Below are positions 24,828 through 33,873 of a stretch of DNA of 64,000 bases, one piece after another. Below the pieces are notes generated by a model. It was given only the letters and a program-made list of their open reading frames with translations, did not search any database and had not been told where the DNA came from. Source of the stretch: CAZGXM01 sp964529795. Lineage in GTDB: Bacteria > Bacillota > JADQBR01. Location: positions 7,048 to 71,047 of the forward strand of contig CAZGXM010000006.1 in the NCBI GenBank assembly GCA_964529795.1, read 5' to 3'. The stretch's first letter is position 1; each line of letters opens with the position of its first letter. Position numbers and translations under genes: made by a program.

Positions 24828-24980
24828 ATGCCAACCTCCTTCTTTAATAAAATACAATAAGTTCTTTGTTAATAAACAAACTAGTACACGATAGTTAAAT
24901 TATCCAATCACCACGGCAAATTATACTGGACCACACTCCCTCCTTTCCGTATACTAACAAGAGCGCTCCCGGGAGGTCCT

Positions 24981-25323
24981 CTTAACAAAAACAGTCGCAA
25001 CAACAGCAAACCCCCTTCAACAGACGGATTTAAAAAAGTAAAAAGTCATCGTCCCTAAGCTCCAAGGGACAGCAGTTCATAATTTTTGGAAGCCTTATTT
25101 CAAATACGACTGCAATCACGCCCTTTGCAATGCTCACCACCTGCGGGAACTGACCGGTATCCTAGAGCAGGATAAACAGGAGAGACCGCAGGAGATGATT
25201 GACCTGCTGCTTGAGATCAAAAAGAGTGTGAAAGAGGCAAATACAAAAGCAAATCAGCCAGCCCCGGCACAGACGGGCTCTTCGCGGTTTTCTGCTTCAT
25301 TATGGGGATATTTTTCTCCATAA
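24981..25323 (+). pseudogene. IS66-family transposase remnant
   Basis: Two pieces of an IS66 TnpC transposase are visible in different frames. At 24981 the reading LNKNSRNNSKPPSTDGFKK matches the N-terminal segment, and from 25075 HNFWKPYFKYDCNHALCNAH followed by HLRELTGILEQDK matches the central segment with its family HALCNAHHLREL motif. It stops at 25321-25323. The region between the two pieces in an intact protein (some 200 residues) is deleted and the catalytic end is lost. No terminal repeats were found. Confidence 0.75.
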
Positions 25324-25574
25324 TGGCATTGGTGCGTTTGGGCGGGCTGAATAACTATATAATTTTCTTCCATTATATCCCATCATTTTTTAATTGTCAA
25401 CAAGATTATGAATTTTGGAATAATTTTTATGCAATTTTTATGGCAATATATTTACAGCCTTTCTTATATGCCGCTAATACCGCTGCTTCCCGGTCTATAA
25501 CTGATCTCTTTTTTAAAGATTTTATTTACAATTTTATTCTTTCGCTTACAAAAAAATACTGCTGAAAATAAAAA
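25324..25574. other. AT-rich decayed intergenic DNA
   Basis: Very AT-rich DNA. A plus-strand frame of 87 codons at 25302-25565 overlaps the transposase remnant, has no ribosome binding site and codes mostly Phe, Ile and Tyr, so I do not accept it as a gene. Nothing else recognisable. Confidence 0.4.
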
Positions 25575-25690
25575 ATGGCAAACTGTCCCATCTCCAACGG
25601 GGGCAACTCATCTCCGTTTTCATTAATAATCGCCGCATATATGCCTGGGATCGGCTTTCCCGAGAGTAAAGCTCCTTCACATGTTCCTCT
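25575..25690 (-). pseudogene. Fragment of an AMP-forming acyl-CoA synthetase
   Basis: A minus-strand frame contains GKPIPGIYAAIINENGDELP followed by PLEMGQFAI. This resembles the stretch GVPGIHPVILDDEGNEIKPG ... GNICI of the intact acs gene 1.5 kb away and of the family in general. Only about 35 residues survive, with no start or end. It suggests that a second acyl-CoA synthetase gene was destroyed here, perhaps by the same events that left the IS66 remnant. Confidence 0.45.
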
Positions 25691-25823
25691 CCCGTTCCCT
25701 GTAAAACAGGAAAACGGACGCAATAGTCCGCTTTTAGGTTGTTCCTATTAGATTGTTAATGTAAAACTTACAACAATTGGATGACTATAATGAAAGGTAA
25801 CGAAACTAAATTAAAGCGATTCC

Positions 25824-28604
25824 TCAATACCGAAGGTTTTTAACTACGACAGCACACCGTTGACAAACAGTGGGATGCTCCGGGTCCTGTCCCACATATT
25901 CACTGAACTGCCAACAGCGCTCACATTTTTCTCCCGGTGCCTGTTCAGCAGTGACAGTGAGGCCTGGTACCCCTTCGCTTGCAAGACCATCAACGGGAGC
26001 ATCAGCAGCTTTTAACAGCCTGACATCGGAAACAATGAAGATTTCCGCCAGTTTTTCCCGCAAGGGCTCAAGAAACCGGTACAAGTCTGCATCGGCATAC
26101 AGGTTAACCCGGGCATTTAATGAGTGGCCAATAACCTTTTGCTGCCGTGCTCGTTCCAGGACTTTAGCAACCTCTTCGCGGATAGCAATAATTCTATCCC
26201 ACTTTTTCTCCAGCTGCCGGTCAAGATACTTTTCCTCGACCCGGGGCCAGGCTGCCAGCTGTACGCTGACCAGGGCCTCTTCTTTGGGCAGGTACTGCCA
26301 TATCTCCTCGCTGGTAAAGGCAAGGATGGGCGTAAGTAGACGTACCAGGGCGTCAATTATCTTGTAAATTACCGTCTGGGCTGCCCTGCGCCCGTCACTG
26401 TCCGGTTGGGAGCAGTACAGCCTGTCCTTGATAATATCCAGGTAGAAAGAGCTCATGTCCACCACGCAGAAATTATGCACGGCGTGATAAACCACGTGAA
26501 ATTCGTAGTTTTCATAAGCTTCCGTAACCCGCGCCACCAGTTTGTTGAGACGCATCAACGCCCACCGGTCCAGTTCCGTCAACTTTTCGTCAGTTAGCAG
26601 ATCTTGACCGGGTTCAAAATCATAAAGATTACCCAGGATAAAGCGGCAGGTATTGCGAATTTTCCGGTAAGCCTCGGTCATCTGTTTCATAATGTTGGCA
26701 GACGCGGCCACATCCCGCTTGTAATCGGCAGAACTGACCCATAATCGCAAGATATCCGCACCCATTTGCTCGATAACCTCCATCGGGTCAATACCGTTGC
26801 CCAATGATTTGGACATTTTTCTCCCCTGTTCGTCCACCAGGAAACCGTGAGTGAGTACTGCCTTGTAGGGTGCTTGGCCCTGGGTTGCCACTGCCGTGGA
26901 CAGGGAGGAGTTAAACCAACCCCGGTGCTGGTCACTGCCTTCCAGGTACAAATCCGCCGGCCAGGCCAACTCCGGCCGCTGCTTCAGCACTGCCGCGTGA
27001 CTTGACCCGGAATCAAACCACACATCCATAATGTCGGATTCTTTACGGAACCCCCTGTGCCCGCATTCCGGACATGTCAGCCCTTCCGGCACCAGCTCAC
27101 CTGCTTCCCTGGCAAACCAGATATTGGAACCGTGTCGGCGGAACAGTTCCTGAATATGACTGATGGTTTCATCAGTGATGATTTCCTTATTACACTTGGC
27201 ACAGTAAAAAATGGGAATCGGCACCCCCCAGGTACGCTGGCGGGAAATACACCAGTCGCCCCGCTCCGCCACCATATTGTGAATACGGTCTTTGCCCCAG
27301 GCCGGAATCCACCTTACCTTTTCAATTTCTCTGAGCGCATCCTCCCGAAAACCGTCAATGGAAGCAAACCACTGCTCGGTCGCCCGGAAAATAACCGGGT
27401 GTTTGCAGCGCCAGCAGTGGGGGTACTGGTGTTTGATAAAGGAAAGATTCAGCAGCGCCCCGGCCTCATCCAAAGCCCGGGTGACAGCCTTATTCCCTTT
27501 ATCATATTTTAACCCGCTGAACCGACCTGCCTCGTCGGTAAACCTGCCGTTGTCATCCATGGGTGAGAGAATTGGCAGTCCGTATGCTTTACCAACTTCG
27601 TAGTCTTCCAAACCGTGGCCGGGAGCAGTGTGTACGCAGCCGGTACCCTGTTCCAAAGTGACGTGTTCGCCTAAAATGACCAGGGAGTCCCGGTCATACA
27701 GCGGGTGTTCACAGACCATCCGTTCCAGGTCGGTACCCATAAAGCCGGCTAGCGGCGAGTATTCCTCAATCCCGCACTGCTGCATGACCTGCTCACTCAG
27801 TTCTTTGGCAACCAGCAGCTTGCCCGCCGCCGTGTCCAATAACAGGTATTCAAACTGGGGATGTACTGCAATGGCAACATTTGCCGGAATGGTCCAAGGG
27901 GTAGTGGTCCAGATAACAACAAACGCGTTATCTTCCTGGAACAACCCCCGGGCATCTTTGACCGCAAACTTGACAAAAATGGACGGTGATTTCTTTTCCT
28001 GATATTCTATTTCCGCCTCCGCCAGCGCGGTTTGGCAGTCAGCACACCAATAAACCGGTTTTAACCCCTTGTAAATAAAGCCTTTTTTGGCCATTTCGCC
28101 AAAAACACCAATCTGGACCGCTTCAAACTCTGGCGCCAGGGTAACGTAAGGGTTGTCCCAGTCACCGCGCACGCCCAGGCGCTTAAACTGTTCCTTCTGA
28201 ATTTCAACATATTTAAAAGCATACGCGGTACACTGGTTGCGAAATTCCACAATACCGGTCCGGTCCCGGTCCAAGCCCAAATTCTTGATGGCCTGCTGCT
28301 CAATGGGCAAACCGTGGGTATCCCAACCGGGAACGTAAGGAGCATCATAACCTGACATGGAACGGTATTTTACTATCATATCCTTTAAAACCTTGTTTAG
28401 CGTGTGACCCAGGTGAATATCGCCGTTAGCGTAAGGGGGGCCGTCATGCAGAATAAACTTGGGTCTCCCCTGGGTCCGCTCCTGAACCTGTCGGTAAATA
28501 TCTTCCTTTTCCCATAACTGCATTATTTCCGGTTCCCGCCGGGGCAGCTTGGCACGCATGGGGAAGTCGGTTTTCGGTAAATTTAATGTTTCGTTATATT
28601 TCAT
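25824..28604 (-). CDS. ileS: Isoleucyl-tRNA synthetase
   Basis: Class I aminoacyl-tRNA synthetase charging tRNA-Ile. The 926-residue product has the HIGH box as PPYANGDIHLGHTLNK, the KMSKS loop as GRKMSKSLGNGIDP, the editing-domain segment with TTPWTIPANVAIAVHP, and a C-terminal zinc finger CERCWQFSEYV ... CQRCAVV. Length and C-terminal zinc site fit the common bacterial IleS. It is preceded by a T-box leader, so its expression responds to uncharged tRNA-Ile. Confidence 0.97.
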   Translation of the reverse strand: MKYNETLNLPKTDFPMRAKLPRREPEIMQLWEKEDIYRQVQERTQGRPKFILHDGPPYANGDIHLGHTLNKVLKDMIVKYRSMSGYDAPYVPGWDTHGLPIEQQAIKNLGLDRDRTGIVEFRNQCTAYAFKYVEIQKEQFKRLGVRGDWDNPYVTLAPEFEAVQIGVFGEMAKKGFIYKGLKPVYWCADCQTALAEAEIEYQEKKSPSIFVKFAVKDARGLFQEDNAFVVIWTTTPWTIPANVAIAVHPQFEYLLLDTAAGKLLVAKELSEQVMQQCGIEEYSPLAGFMGTDLERMVCEHPLYDRDSLVILGEHVTLEQGTGCVHTAPGHGLEDYEVGKAYGLPILSPMDDNGRFTDEAGRFSGLKYDKGNKAVTRALDEAGALLNLSFIKHQYPHCWRCKHPVIFRATEQWFASIDGFREDALREIEKVRWIPAWGKDRIHNMVAERGDWCISRQRTWGVPIPIFYCAKCNKEIITDETISHIQELFRRHGSNIWFAREAGELVPEGLTCPECGHRGFRKESDIMDVWFDSGSSHAAVLKQRPELAWPADLYLEGSDQHRGWFNSSLSTAVATQGQAPYKAVLTHGFLVDEQGRKMSKSLGNGIDPMEVIEQMGADILRLWVSSADYKRDVAASANIMKQMTEAYRKIRNTCRFILGNLYDFEPGQDLLTDEKLTELDRWALMRLNKLVARVTEAYENYEFHVVYHAVHNFCVVDMSSFYLDIIKDRLYCSQPDSDGRRAAQTVIYKIIDALVRLLTPILAFTSEEIWQYLPKEEALVSVQLAAWPRVEEKYLDRQLEKKWDRIIAIREEVAKVLERARQQKVIGHSLNARVNLYADADLYRFLEPLREKLAEIFIVSDVRLLKAADAPVDGLASEGVPGLTVTAEQAPGEKCERCWQFSEYVGQDPEHPTVCQRCAVVVKNLRY

Positions 28605-28650
28605 CTTTCATCACCTCTTCAAAAAGATAAATCTTGTCCGGTCTTGCTTT

Positions 28651-28936
28651 AAAAAAATAAAAACCTCTCATCATTATAAGGACGAGAGGTATCCCGCGGT
28701 ACCACCTTAATTACAAGCAAAAAGGCCTGTCTCTTGTTGCGGCGATAACGGCGCCAGCCGAAAACCCCTACTCAATAGAAGTACGCAGTGCAAAGTGAGC
28801 AACTTATACCTTTCAGGGTATGGTTCCGGAGTGATATTACCAAATACTTGCACTCGGCTTGCACCCTCCCGAATTCGCTATAAGACAGAGGTATTTGGTA
28901 CTGGTCTCCTTCATAACATTTATCGCTATAAAATTA
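28651..28936 (-). promoter_or_regulatory. T-box riboswitch, isoleucine specific
   Basis: The conserved T-box sequence AAGGTGGTACCGCGGG is at 28693-28708 on the minus strand. It is followed by a terminator, ACCTCTC / GAGAGGT with TTTTTATTTTTTT (28651-28690), with which the antiterminator competes. Stem I is closed by ACCAAATAC and GTATTTGGT with a GGAG / CTCC base. The specifier loop reads AATATCAC, with the Ile codon ATC at 28833-28835 followed by a purine. This matches the downstream ileS gene. Confidence 0.93.
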
Positions 28937-28942
28937 ACACTC

Positions 28943-28971
28943 ATTATACCTGTAAGTATAATACAAGTCAA
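28943..28971 (-). promoter_or_regulatory. Sigma-A promoter of ileS
   Basis: TTGACT (28966-28971) and TATAAT (28943-28948) are separated by exactly 17 bp on the minus strand, about 7 nt before the predicted start of the T-box leader. The near-consensus match and the position make this a strong call. Confidence 0.88.
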
Positions 28972-28973
28972 AT

Positions 28974-29285
28974 CTATCTCGTTTTTCGAATTTTTGCGGT
29001 GCCTGGCACCAACCCAAAAACTGCGGTGGCGGTGACCCCGTCTATCTCCAGCGTTTTGGTTCTTCCTTTCATGCCGCTGACCAGCCGGATGCTACTTTTG
29101 GGTAGCGAGAGTTTTTTGGCAAAAAACTCGATGCAGGCCTTGTTGGCCTCACCGTCAACCGGCGGTGCAGTTAATCTCAATTTCAACATATCCTGATAGA
29201 CGCCGGAAATTTCATTTTTGGAAGCGCGGGGCTGTACCCGGACCTTAAAACGAACTCCACATTCCAAATCTTCTACGGGAAACAT
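28974..29285 (-). CDS. yggU: DUF167/YggU family protein
   Basis: The 103-residue product fits DUF167: GVRFKVRVQPRASKNEI, then LRLTAPPVDGEANKACIEFF and SSIRLVSGMKGRTKTLEI. The function is unknown. ATG at 29285 is behind CGGAGGAA. It ends the ylm/divIVA operon 1 nt downstream of divIVA, and its stop is within 3 nt of the ileS promoter. Confidence 0.88.
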   Translation of the reverse strand: MFPVEDLECGVRFKVRVQPRASKNEISGVYQDMLKLRLTAPPVDGEANKACIEFFAKKLSLPKSSIRLVSGMKGRTKTLEIDGVTATAVFGLVPGTAKIRKTR

Positions 29286-29286
29286 A

Positions 29287-29754
29287 TTATTCCTCCGTCT
29301 CTGACTCTGAACCATGACCGTCTTCTTCCAGCATGTTTAACTGGCTTATCAACGTTGCCTTGAGCCGGGCCTTAAAGGTTTTTGCCTGCTGCTCAAGCTG
29401 CCGTTGCTCTTCTCCAATCCTGGCCAGCTCTTCTCTTGCCCTGGCAATCATTTTTTCACCTTCAAGTTTGGCCTCTTTGTAAAGCATTTCCGCTTCCTTT
29501 TCCGCATTTTTGCGAACTTCTTCGGCTGTTCCCTGGGCCAAAAGCAGGGTTTTATTTAGGGTCTCCTCCAGGTTCCGGTAATGGGTGAGACTTTCCTCCA
29601 TTTCCGCCAATTGCTGTTTCAAACGGAGATTCTCCTTGTAAAGAAGTTCGTAGTCTTTGACCACCCGGTCCAGGAAACTATCCACTTCCTCTTCGCTGTA
29701 TCCGCGGATGGAGCGGCGGAATTCCTTTTCACTGATGTCCAACGGGGTCAGCAT
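29287..29754 (-). CDS. divIVA: Cell division initiation protein DivIVA
   Basis: DivIVA marks negatively curved membrane at the septum and poles. The 155-residue product begins MLTPLDISEKEFRRSIRGYS, then EEEVDSFLDRVVKDYELL, the conserved lipid-binding N-terminus, and continues as a long coiled coil rich in Glu, Leu and Lys. The start ATG at 29754 follows AAGGGAGG. The gene belongs to the ylm division block with sepF, as in Bacillus. Confidence 0.93.
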   Translation of the reverse strand: MLTPLDISEKEFRRSIRGYSEEEVDSFLDRVVKDYELLYKENLRLKQQLAEMEESLTHYRNLEETLNKTLLLAQGTAEEVRKNAEKEAEMLYKEAKLEGEKMIARAREELARIGEEQRQLEQQAKTFKARLKATLISQLNMLEEDGHGSESETEE

Positions 29755-29826
29755 ACCGGTTCCTCCCTTCATTCTTCCCATTATTTTCGACAGCTAAACC
29801 CATTATCCTGCCTATACTTGCAAACA

Positions 29827-30615
29827 TTAAATCAACCGCTCCAGCAGCAAATGCTGTCTCCCCTTTTTGCTCCTGCCCATTACCTCTTTCACTATCACCC
29901 TGCCCCGACCACGGCAGGAAATCACGTCCCCCTCCTCAACGGCAGCAGCAGCGTTGGTTTCCGGCTTCCAGTTAAGCCTTACCCGCTGGGCTTTAATTTC
30001 GCTGCTCATCCTGCTGCGCGAGACGCCAAATCCTGCCGCAGCCACCGTATCCAAACGCATGGATGCCACTGTTGCATTAACGGTTTTTGACCTCACCGGC
30101 GGCACTGCCAGTTTATCCAAAGGGCGAATCTCAGTTGTTACCGGTACCTGGTGGATCGCAGTCAAATGCAGGTCCACATACCCGGCCACTTCTTCATCCA
30201 TGAGAGCCTGGCACCCTTGAGACAGCACCAGCAAATCGCCCACCATCTCTCTTTTAATTCCCAAAGCTAAAATTGCCCCCAAAAAGTCTCGGTGGCTGAC
30301 AGGCGTAAAGCTGAAATTCCCTTTAACCCAGAGACAGGCAATGTTCGGCCGCAGTTGTTCCCGGGGCACAAAATCCGGTGCCACTACCAGGCGTTTTCGC
30401 TCCGCGACGGCATAACCGCCAAAGAATCCGTAGATAATGCCGGCAATATTTTTTAAAACCCCTTCAGCCAAACTGGCATGATAGGGGTCTAAAAAATTTG
30501 AAACCACATCTCGGTTCTGGCTTAAGGTTATGCCAACCATGTCCAACAGCCGGCTAAGTACTTCCCGGGCTTCCTTGTCATTAATGTGAGATAAAAGCAA
30601 ATCCTTATTCAGCAT
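29827..30615 (-). CDS. ylmH: RNA-binding S4-domain protein YlmH
   Basis: The 262-residue product has the YlmH layout: an N-terminal region with SRLLDMVGITLSQNRDVVS and FLDPYHASLAE, and a C-terminal S4 RNA-binding domain with RLDTVAAAGFGVSRSRMSSE and GDVISCRGRGRVIV. In related bacteria YlmH acts on stalled ribosomal large subunits in quality control. It lies between yggT and divIVA as usual. Confidence 0.92.
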   Translation of the reverse strand: MLNKDLLLSHINDKEAREVLSRLLDMVGITLSQNRDVVSNFLDPYHASLAEGVLKNIAGIIYGFFGGYAVAERKRLVVAPDFVPREQLRPNIACLWVKGNFSFTPVSHRDFLGAILALGIKREMVGDLLVLSQGCQALMDEEVAGYVDLHLTAIHQVPVTTEIRPLDKLAVPPVRSKTVNATVASMRLDTVAAAGFGVSRSRMSSEIKAQRVRLNWKPETNAAAAVEEGDVISCRGRGRVIVKEVMGRSKKGRQHLLLERLI

Positions 30616-30632
30616 TAAAAAACACCTCGGAC

Positions 30633-30899
30633 CTATAAGAAACCGAGCAGCAGTGATTTTACCAGCTGCAGTACCAAAATGGCAATAAACGGTGAAAAAT
30701 CTACCGGCATGGTGCCCCGCGGCATAATGCGCCGGAATGGCGCCAAAATGGGCTCCGTAGTTTCATAAATGAATCGCACCACCGGATGATATGGGTCGGG
30801 CCGGACCCAGGACAGCAAAACCCGGGCAATAATGAGCCAGTCTAAAACCTCAAAAGCTATGTCGATGATCGTGACCAGATTAACTGTCATAAATTTCAC
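30633..30899 (-). CDS. ylmG: YggT-family membrane protein
   Basis: The 88-residue product has two membrane spans (about 7-28 and 65-86) with the family's hallmark between them: RVLLSWVRPDPYHPVVRFIY followed by ETTEPILAPFRRIMP. YggT/YlmG proteins are linked to division gene clusters but have no defined activity. It overlaps the end of proC by 4 nt (ATGA). Confidence 0.92.
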   Translation of the reverse strand: MKFMTVNLVTIIDIAFEVLDWLIIARVLLSWVRPDPYHPVVRFIYETTEPILAPFRRIMPRGTMPVDFSPFIAILVLQLVKSLLLGFL

Positions 30900-31702
30900 T
30901 CCCCACTTAATTCAACTGCACGGTTCACAGCTACCAATACTGCGTCCATCAGCACTGCCCGCAACCGCCCTTTTTCCAGAGTATGCAATGCGGCAATTGT
31001 GGTCCCGGCGGGAGATGTTACTGCATCTTTCAACTCTGCCGGGTGCGCACCGGTTTCTTTCACCATGCCGGCTGCACCAATCAGTGTCTGGGTGGCCAAT
31101 TGCAAGGCAAGTTTCCTGTCCAAACCTGCCATGACGCCGGCATCCGCCAAAGCTTCGATTATTAAATACACATACGCCGGCCCGCTGCCGCTTAACCCGG
31201 TAACCGCGTTCAAGTGCTTCTCTTCCGTGACAATTACCTGTCCCACTGATTCCAGGATAGCCCTGGCTGCAGCCAGTTGCTGGTCCGTTGCCGTTTCACC
31301 CGCTGCCATGGCGGAAATACCTTGCCCAATCAGACAGGGTGTATTGGGCATTACCCGGATTACCGGCTGCTTATCCGGCAGCAAGCCGGTTAACTTTTTA
31401 ATAGTGATACCTGCCGCAATGGAAATAACCAGCTGCCGGGAAAAGACATTTTTCAGCGGTTTCAGTACCTGCTCCATCACCTGCGGCTTAACGGCCAGAA
31501 TAACCAAATCCGCTTGCGAAATAACCTGTTCATTATTTGCAAGCACATTAACCCCGTAGTTATTTTGTAAGTATTCCCGCCTGACCTTATCAATATCACT
31601 GACAAAAATGCTATGAGCCGGTGTCAGGCCACTTTTTACAACCCCACTGATAATTGCTTCTGCCATTTTGCCGCCACCGATAAATCCAACAGAATAATCC
31701 AC
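30896..31702 (-). CDS. proC: Pyrroline-5-carboxylate reductase
   Basis: ProC performs the last step of proline synthesis, reducing pyrroline-5-carboxylate with NAD(P)H. The Rossmann start VGFIGGGKMAEAIISG and the family signature GLSGSGPAYVYLIIEALADA are both present, and RVMPNTPCLIGQG is the substrate region. The GTG at 31702 is 7 nt behind AGGAGG. Insertion of proC between sepF and yggT is common in clostridial ylm operons. Confidence 0.95.
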   Translation of the reverse strand: MDYSVGFIGGGKMAEAIISGVVKSGLTPAHSIFVSDIDKVRREYLQNNYGVNVLANNEQVISQADLVILAVKPQVMEQVLKPLKNVFSRQLVISIAAGITIKKLTGLLPDKQPVIRVMPNTPCLIGQGISAMAAGETATDQQLAAARAILESVGQVIVTEEKHLNAVTGLSGSGPAYVYLIIEALADAGVMAGLDRKLALQLATQTLIGAAGMVKETGAHPAELKDAVTSPAGTTIAALHTLEKGRLRAVLMDAVLVAVNRAVELSGE

Positions 31703-31713
31703 AAACAAACCTC

Positions 31714-32169
31714 CTAACCAGAAAAACTGTTGATAAATGAAAAAATGTTTTTCCCCGTCAGTTCCTCATCCAACTGACCGGTAATATCAATATTTTGGGG
31801 CACAAATAAAAATATGGCTGCGGAAATCTTTTGCATACTGCCACCCAAAGCATAGGTGGCACCGCAAAGAAAATCCACAATACGTTTGGCCACTTCTTTT
31901 TCCGTCTTTTCCAAGTTCACAATCACCGGTCGCCTGCTTTTCAGATGGTCGGCAGTCTCCTGTACTTCCTCAAAGGTTTCCGGCCGCAACAATACCATCT
32001 TTACCGGCTGCTGCACACTTTGAAGGCTGACCACATTGGACTTGCGATTGCGTTTTGCTTCCCGCCAATCCCGGGCAACTTGTTCGGTTCCGGCATCGTA
32101 ATATTCTTCCACTTCCTCTACCTCAAAACCCAAAAAGGACAAAACTTTGTCAACCATTTTTTTACCCAT
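31714..32169 (-). CDS. sepF: Cell division protein SepF
   Basis: SepF links FtsZ filaments to the membrane and shapes the septum in Gram-positive bacteria. The 151-residue product has the N-terminal amphipathic membrane-binding helix (KMVDKVLSFLGFEVEEVEEY), a variable linker, and the core PVKMVLLRPETFEEVQETAD ... RPVIVNLEKTEKEVAKRIVD with FLCGATYALGG, all typical. It is downstream of yggS. Confidence 0.95.
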   Translation of the reverse strand: MGKKMVDKVLSFLGFEVEEVEEYYDAGTEQVARDWREAKRNRKSNVVSLQSVQQPVKMVLLRPETFEEVQETADHLKSRRPVIVNLEKTEKEVAKRIVDFLCGATYALGGSMQKISAAIFLFVPQNIDITGQLDEELTGKNIFSFINSFSG

Positions 32170-32180
32170 TTAGTCTCCTC

Positions 32181-32876
32181 CTATGTATAGCGGCGTTGGC
32201 CAAAAATTGCACTGCCGATCCTTACCATGGTAGCCCCTTCTTCAATTGCCACCGTGTAATCGTTACTCATACCCATGGACAAAATGTCCATGGAAACATG
32301 ATCCATCTTTTCCGCAAGGATTCTGTCTCTTAACAACCTTAATCCACGAAAAACAGGCCGCGTGGCCCCGGCATCTTCAAAAAACGGAGCCATGGTCATT
32401 AATCCCATCACCCGGACATGTTTAAATCGGCGAATTTTCTCCAAAAAAGGGACCACCTCTTCTACGGCCAAGCCAAATTTGCTCTCCTCTTGGGCGACAT
32501 TAACCTGCACCAGTACCGGCACCAGTAAACCTTTTGCCCTGGCTCTTTTTTCGATTTCCGTGGCCAAAGACATCCGGTCCAGGGAATGAATCAAAGATAC
32601 TTTGTCAATTATGTACTTTACCTTGTTTGACTGCAGGTGTCCAATCATGTGCCAGGATACCTTGGGACCAATCCGTTCATACTTTTCCCTGAGCTCCTGA
32701 ACCTTGTTTTCGCCTACATGGGTAACTCCCAAATTTATTGCTTCATTTATTGCTGACACAGGTAAGGTTTTCGTTACGGCTATCAGTTGAATATCTTCCG
32801 GACTGCGCCCGGACGTGATGGCAGCCTGGGTGATATTTTCCTGGACCGTTTGTAGACCCTTTTCAATGAACGACAT
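32181..32876 (-). CDS. yggS: PLP homeostasis protein YggS/PROSC
   Basis: A single-domain alanine-racemase-fold protein that binds pyridoxal phosphate and balances its pool. The 231-residue product has the Lys in LIAVTKTLPV, then VTHVGENKVQELREKYERI, WHMIGHLQSNKVKYI and SMGMSNDYTVAIEEGATMVR, all conserved signatures. In Bacillus the gene in this position is ylmE. Confidence 0.94.
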   Translation of the reverse strand: MSFIEKGLQTVQENITQAAITSGRSPEDIQLIAVTKTLPVSAINEAINLGVTHVGENKVQELREKYERIGPKVSWHMIGHLQSNKVKYIIDKVSLIHSLDRMSLATEIEKRARAKGLLVPVLVQVNVAQEESKFGLAVEEVVPFLEKIRRFKHVRVMGLMTMAPFFEDAGATRPVFRGLRLLRDRILAEKMDHVSMDILSMGMSNDYTVAIEEGATMVRIGSAIFGQRRYT

Positions 32877-32930
32877 GCCTTGTCCTCCCTGTACATAAAT
32901 TATGTTCTATACCCTGAAAATTTTTCCTGC

Positions 32931-33857
32931 TTAATTGTTTGACAGGATTTCCCCGGCATTCCGGGCTACCCGCATGTTTGCTTCCAAACCGTCAACTGCC
33001 ACCTTGCCGTTTAACCTGCCTACTACCTCAACAGGTACCCAGCGGAGCTTACCCGCCCGGGCAATATAAACCCCTTCTCCCGCCTCATTTTTCACCAATG
33101 CAGTTTCGGGCACAATAAATCCCCGGTACCTTCTTCCCTTGAGAACCAGCATTACCCGGGTGTTACCGCCGGCAATATCCGCAGGCGCTTCCAATAAAAC
33201 CAGGCGCCGACCCGGGATAACCTCCAGCCGTCTGACTGCCGCTGTTTCCTCCGGCCCGGCACCGATAACCTTTATTTTATCTCCCACTTTGAGCGCCGGG
33301 TAGAATTCCGGGGTTAATTCAGTTGCCAAAAATACCGGTTTAAGGTTATTGACAATGCTGGCAACCGCTTCGCCTTTTTTGACCCCTTCCGCCTCCTGCC
33401 CGGTTGTTATTTCCAGTGAGAGGAGTTTTTCCAGACTCATTTGGGAAACTACCCCGGTATTCAATAGTACAGATGGTGTATTGACTGACAAGTTCACTAT
33501 TCCGGCGATAGGCGCCTTAATGGCATAGACCTTTCTCTCACCGTCCATGTCGGCGCCGGCGGCAGTTACTTCCGCAATAGCTTTACCCACCGGCACACGA
33601 ACCCCGTCAGAAACCAAATAGCGTACTTTGCCGGTGGTGGGACTGACCAATTTTTTTCCGTTGGCATACACCAGCGCCTGTACTTGAATACTTTCCTCCA
33701 AAACACCGCTGTTAACGGGTTCCATGTCAATCAAATAGCGCTCAATTACAGCAGCCGCCCTGACGATTACAATTGCCGCCAATATACAAATAACAAAACC
33801 CCATAGTATTCTTTTTCGGCGAAAAACCTTGTTGCGATCACCCTTTTGCGGTTTCAT
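32931..33857 (-). CDS. HlyD-like membrane-anchored protein
   Basis: The 308-residue product has one N-terminal membrane span (about 17-38) and an extracytoplasmic part built like the lipoyl/barrel-sandwich and beta-barrel domains of HlyD-type adaptor proteins: GKKLVSPTTGKVRYLVSDGV, AIAEVTAAGADMDG, APIAGIVNLSVN. In Firmicutes such proteins occur in the ylm block without a transporter and their role is unknown. No ABC or RND partner is in the neighbourhood. Confidence 0.7.
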   Translation of the reverse strand: MKPQKGDRNKVFRRKRILWGFVICILAAIVIVRAAAVIERYLIDMEPVNSGVLEESIQVQALVYANGKKLVSPTTGKVRYLVSDGVRVPVGKAIAEVTAAGADMDGERKVYAIKAPIAGIVNLSVNTPSVLLNTGVVSQMSLEKLLSLEITTGQEAEGVKKGEAVASIVNNLKPVFLATELTPEFYPALKVGDKIKVIGAGPEETAAVRRLEVIPGRRLVLLEAPADIAGGNTRVMLVLKGRRYRGFIVPETALVKNEAGEGVYIARAGKLRWVPVEVVGRLNGKVAVDGLEANMRVARNAGEILSNN

Positions 33858-33873
33858 GAAATTTCACCTGTTA

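Noticed and set aside
25302..25565. Plus-strand 87-codon open frame
   Set aside because: AT-rich, overlaps the IS66 remnant, no ribosome site and no family resemblance.
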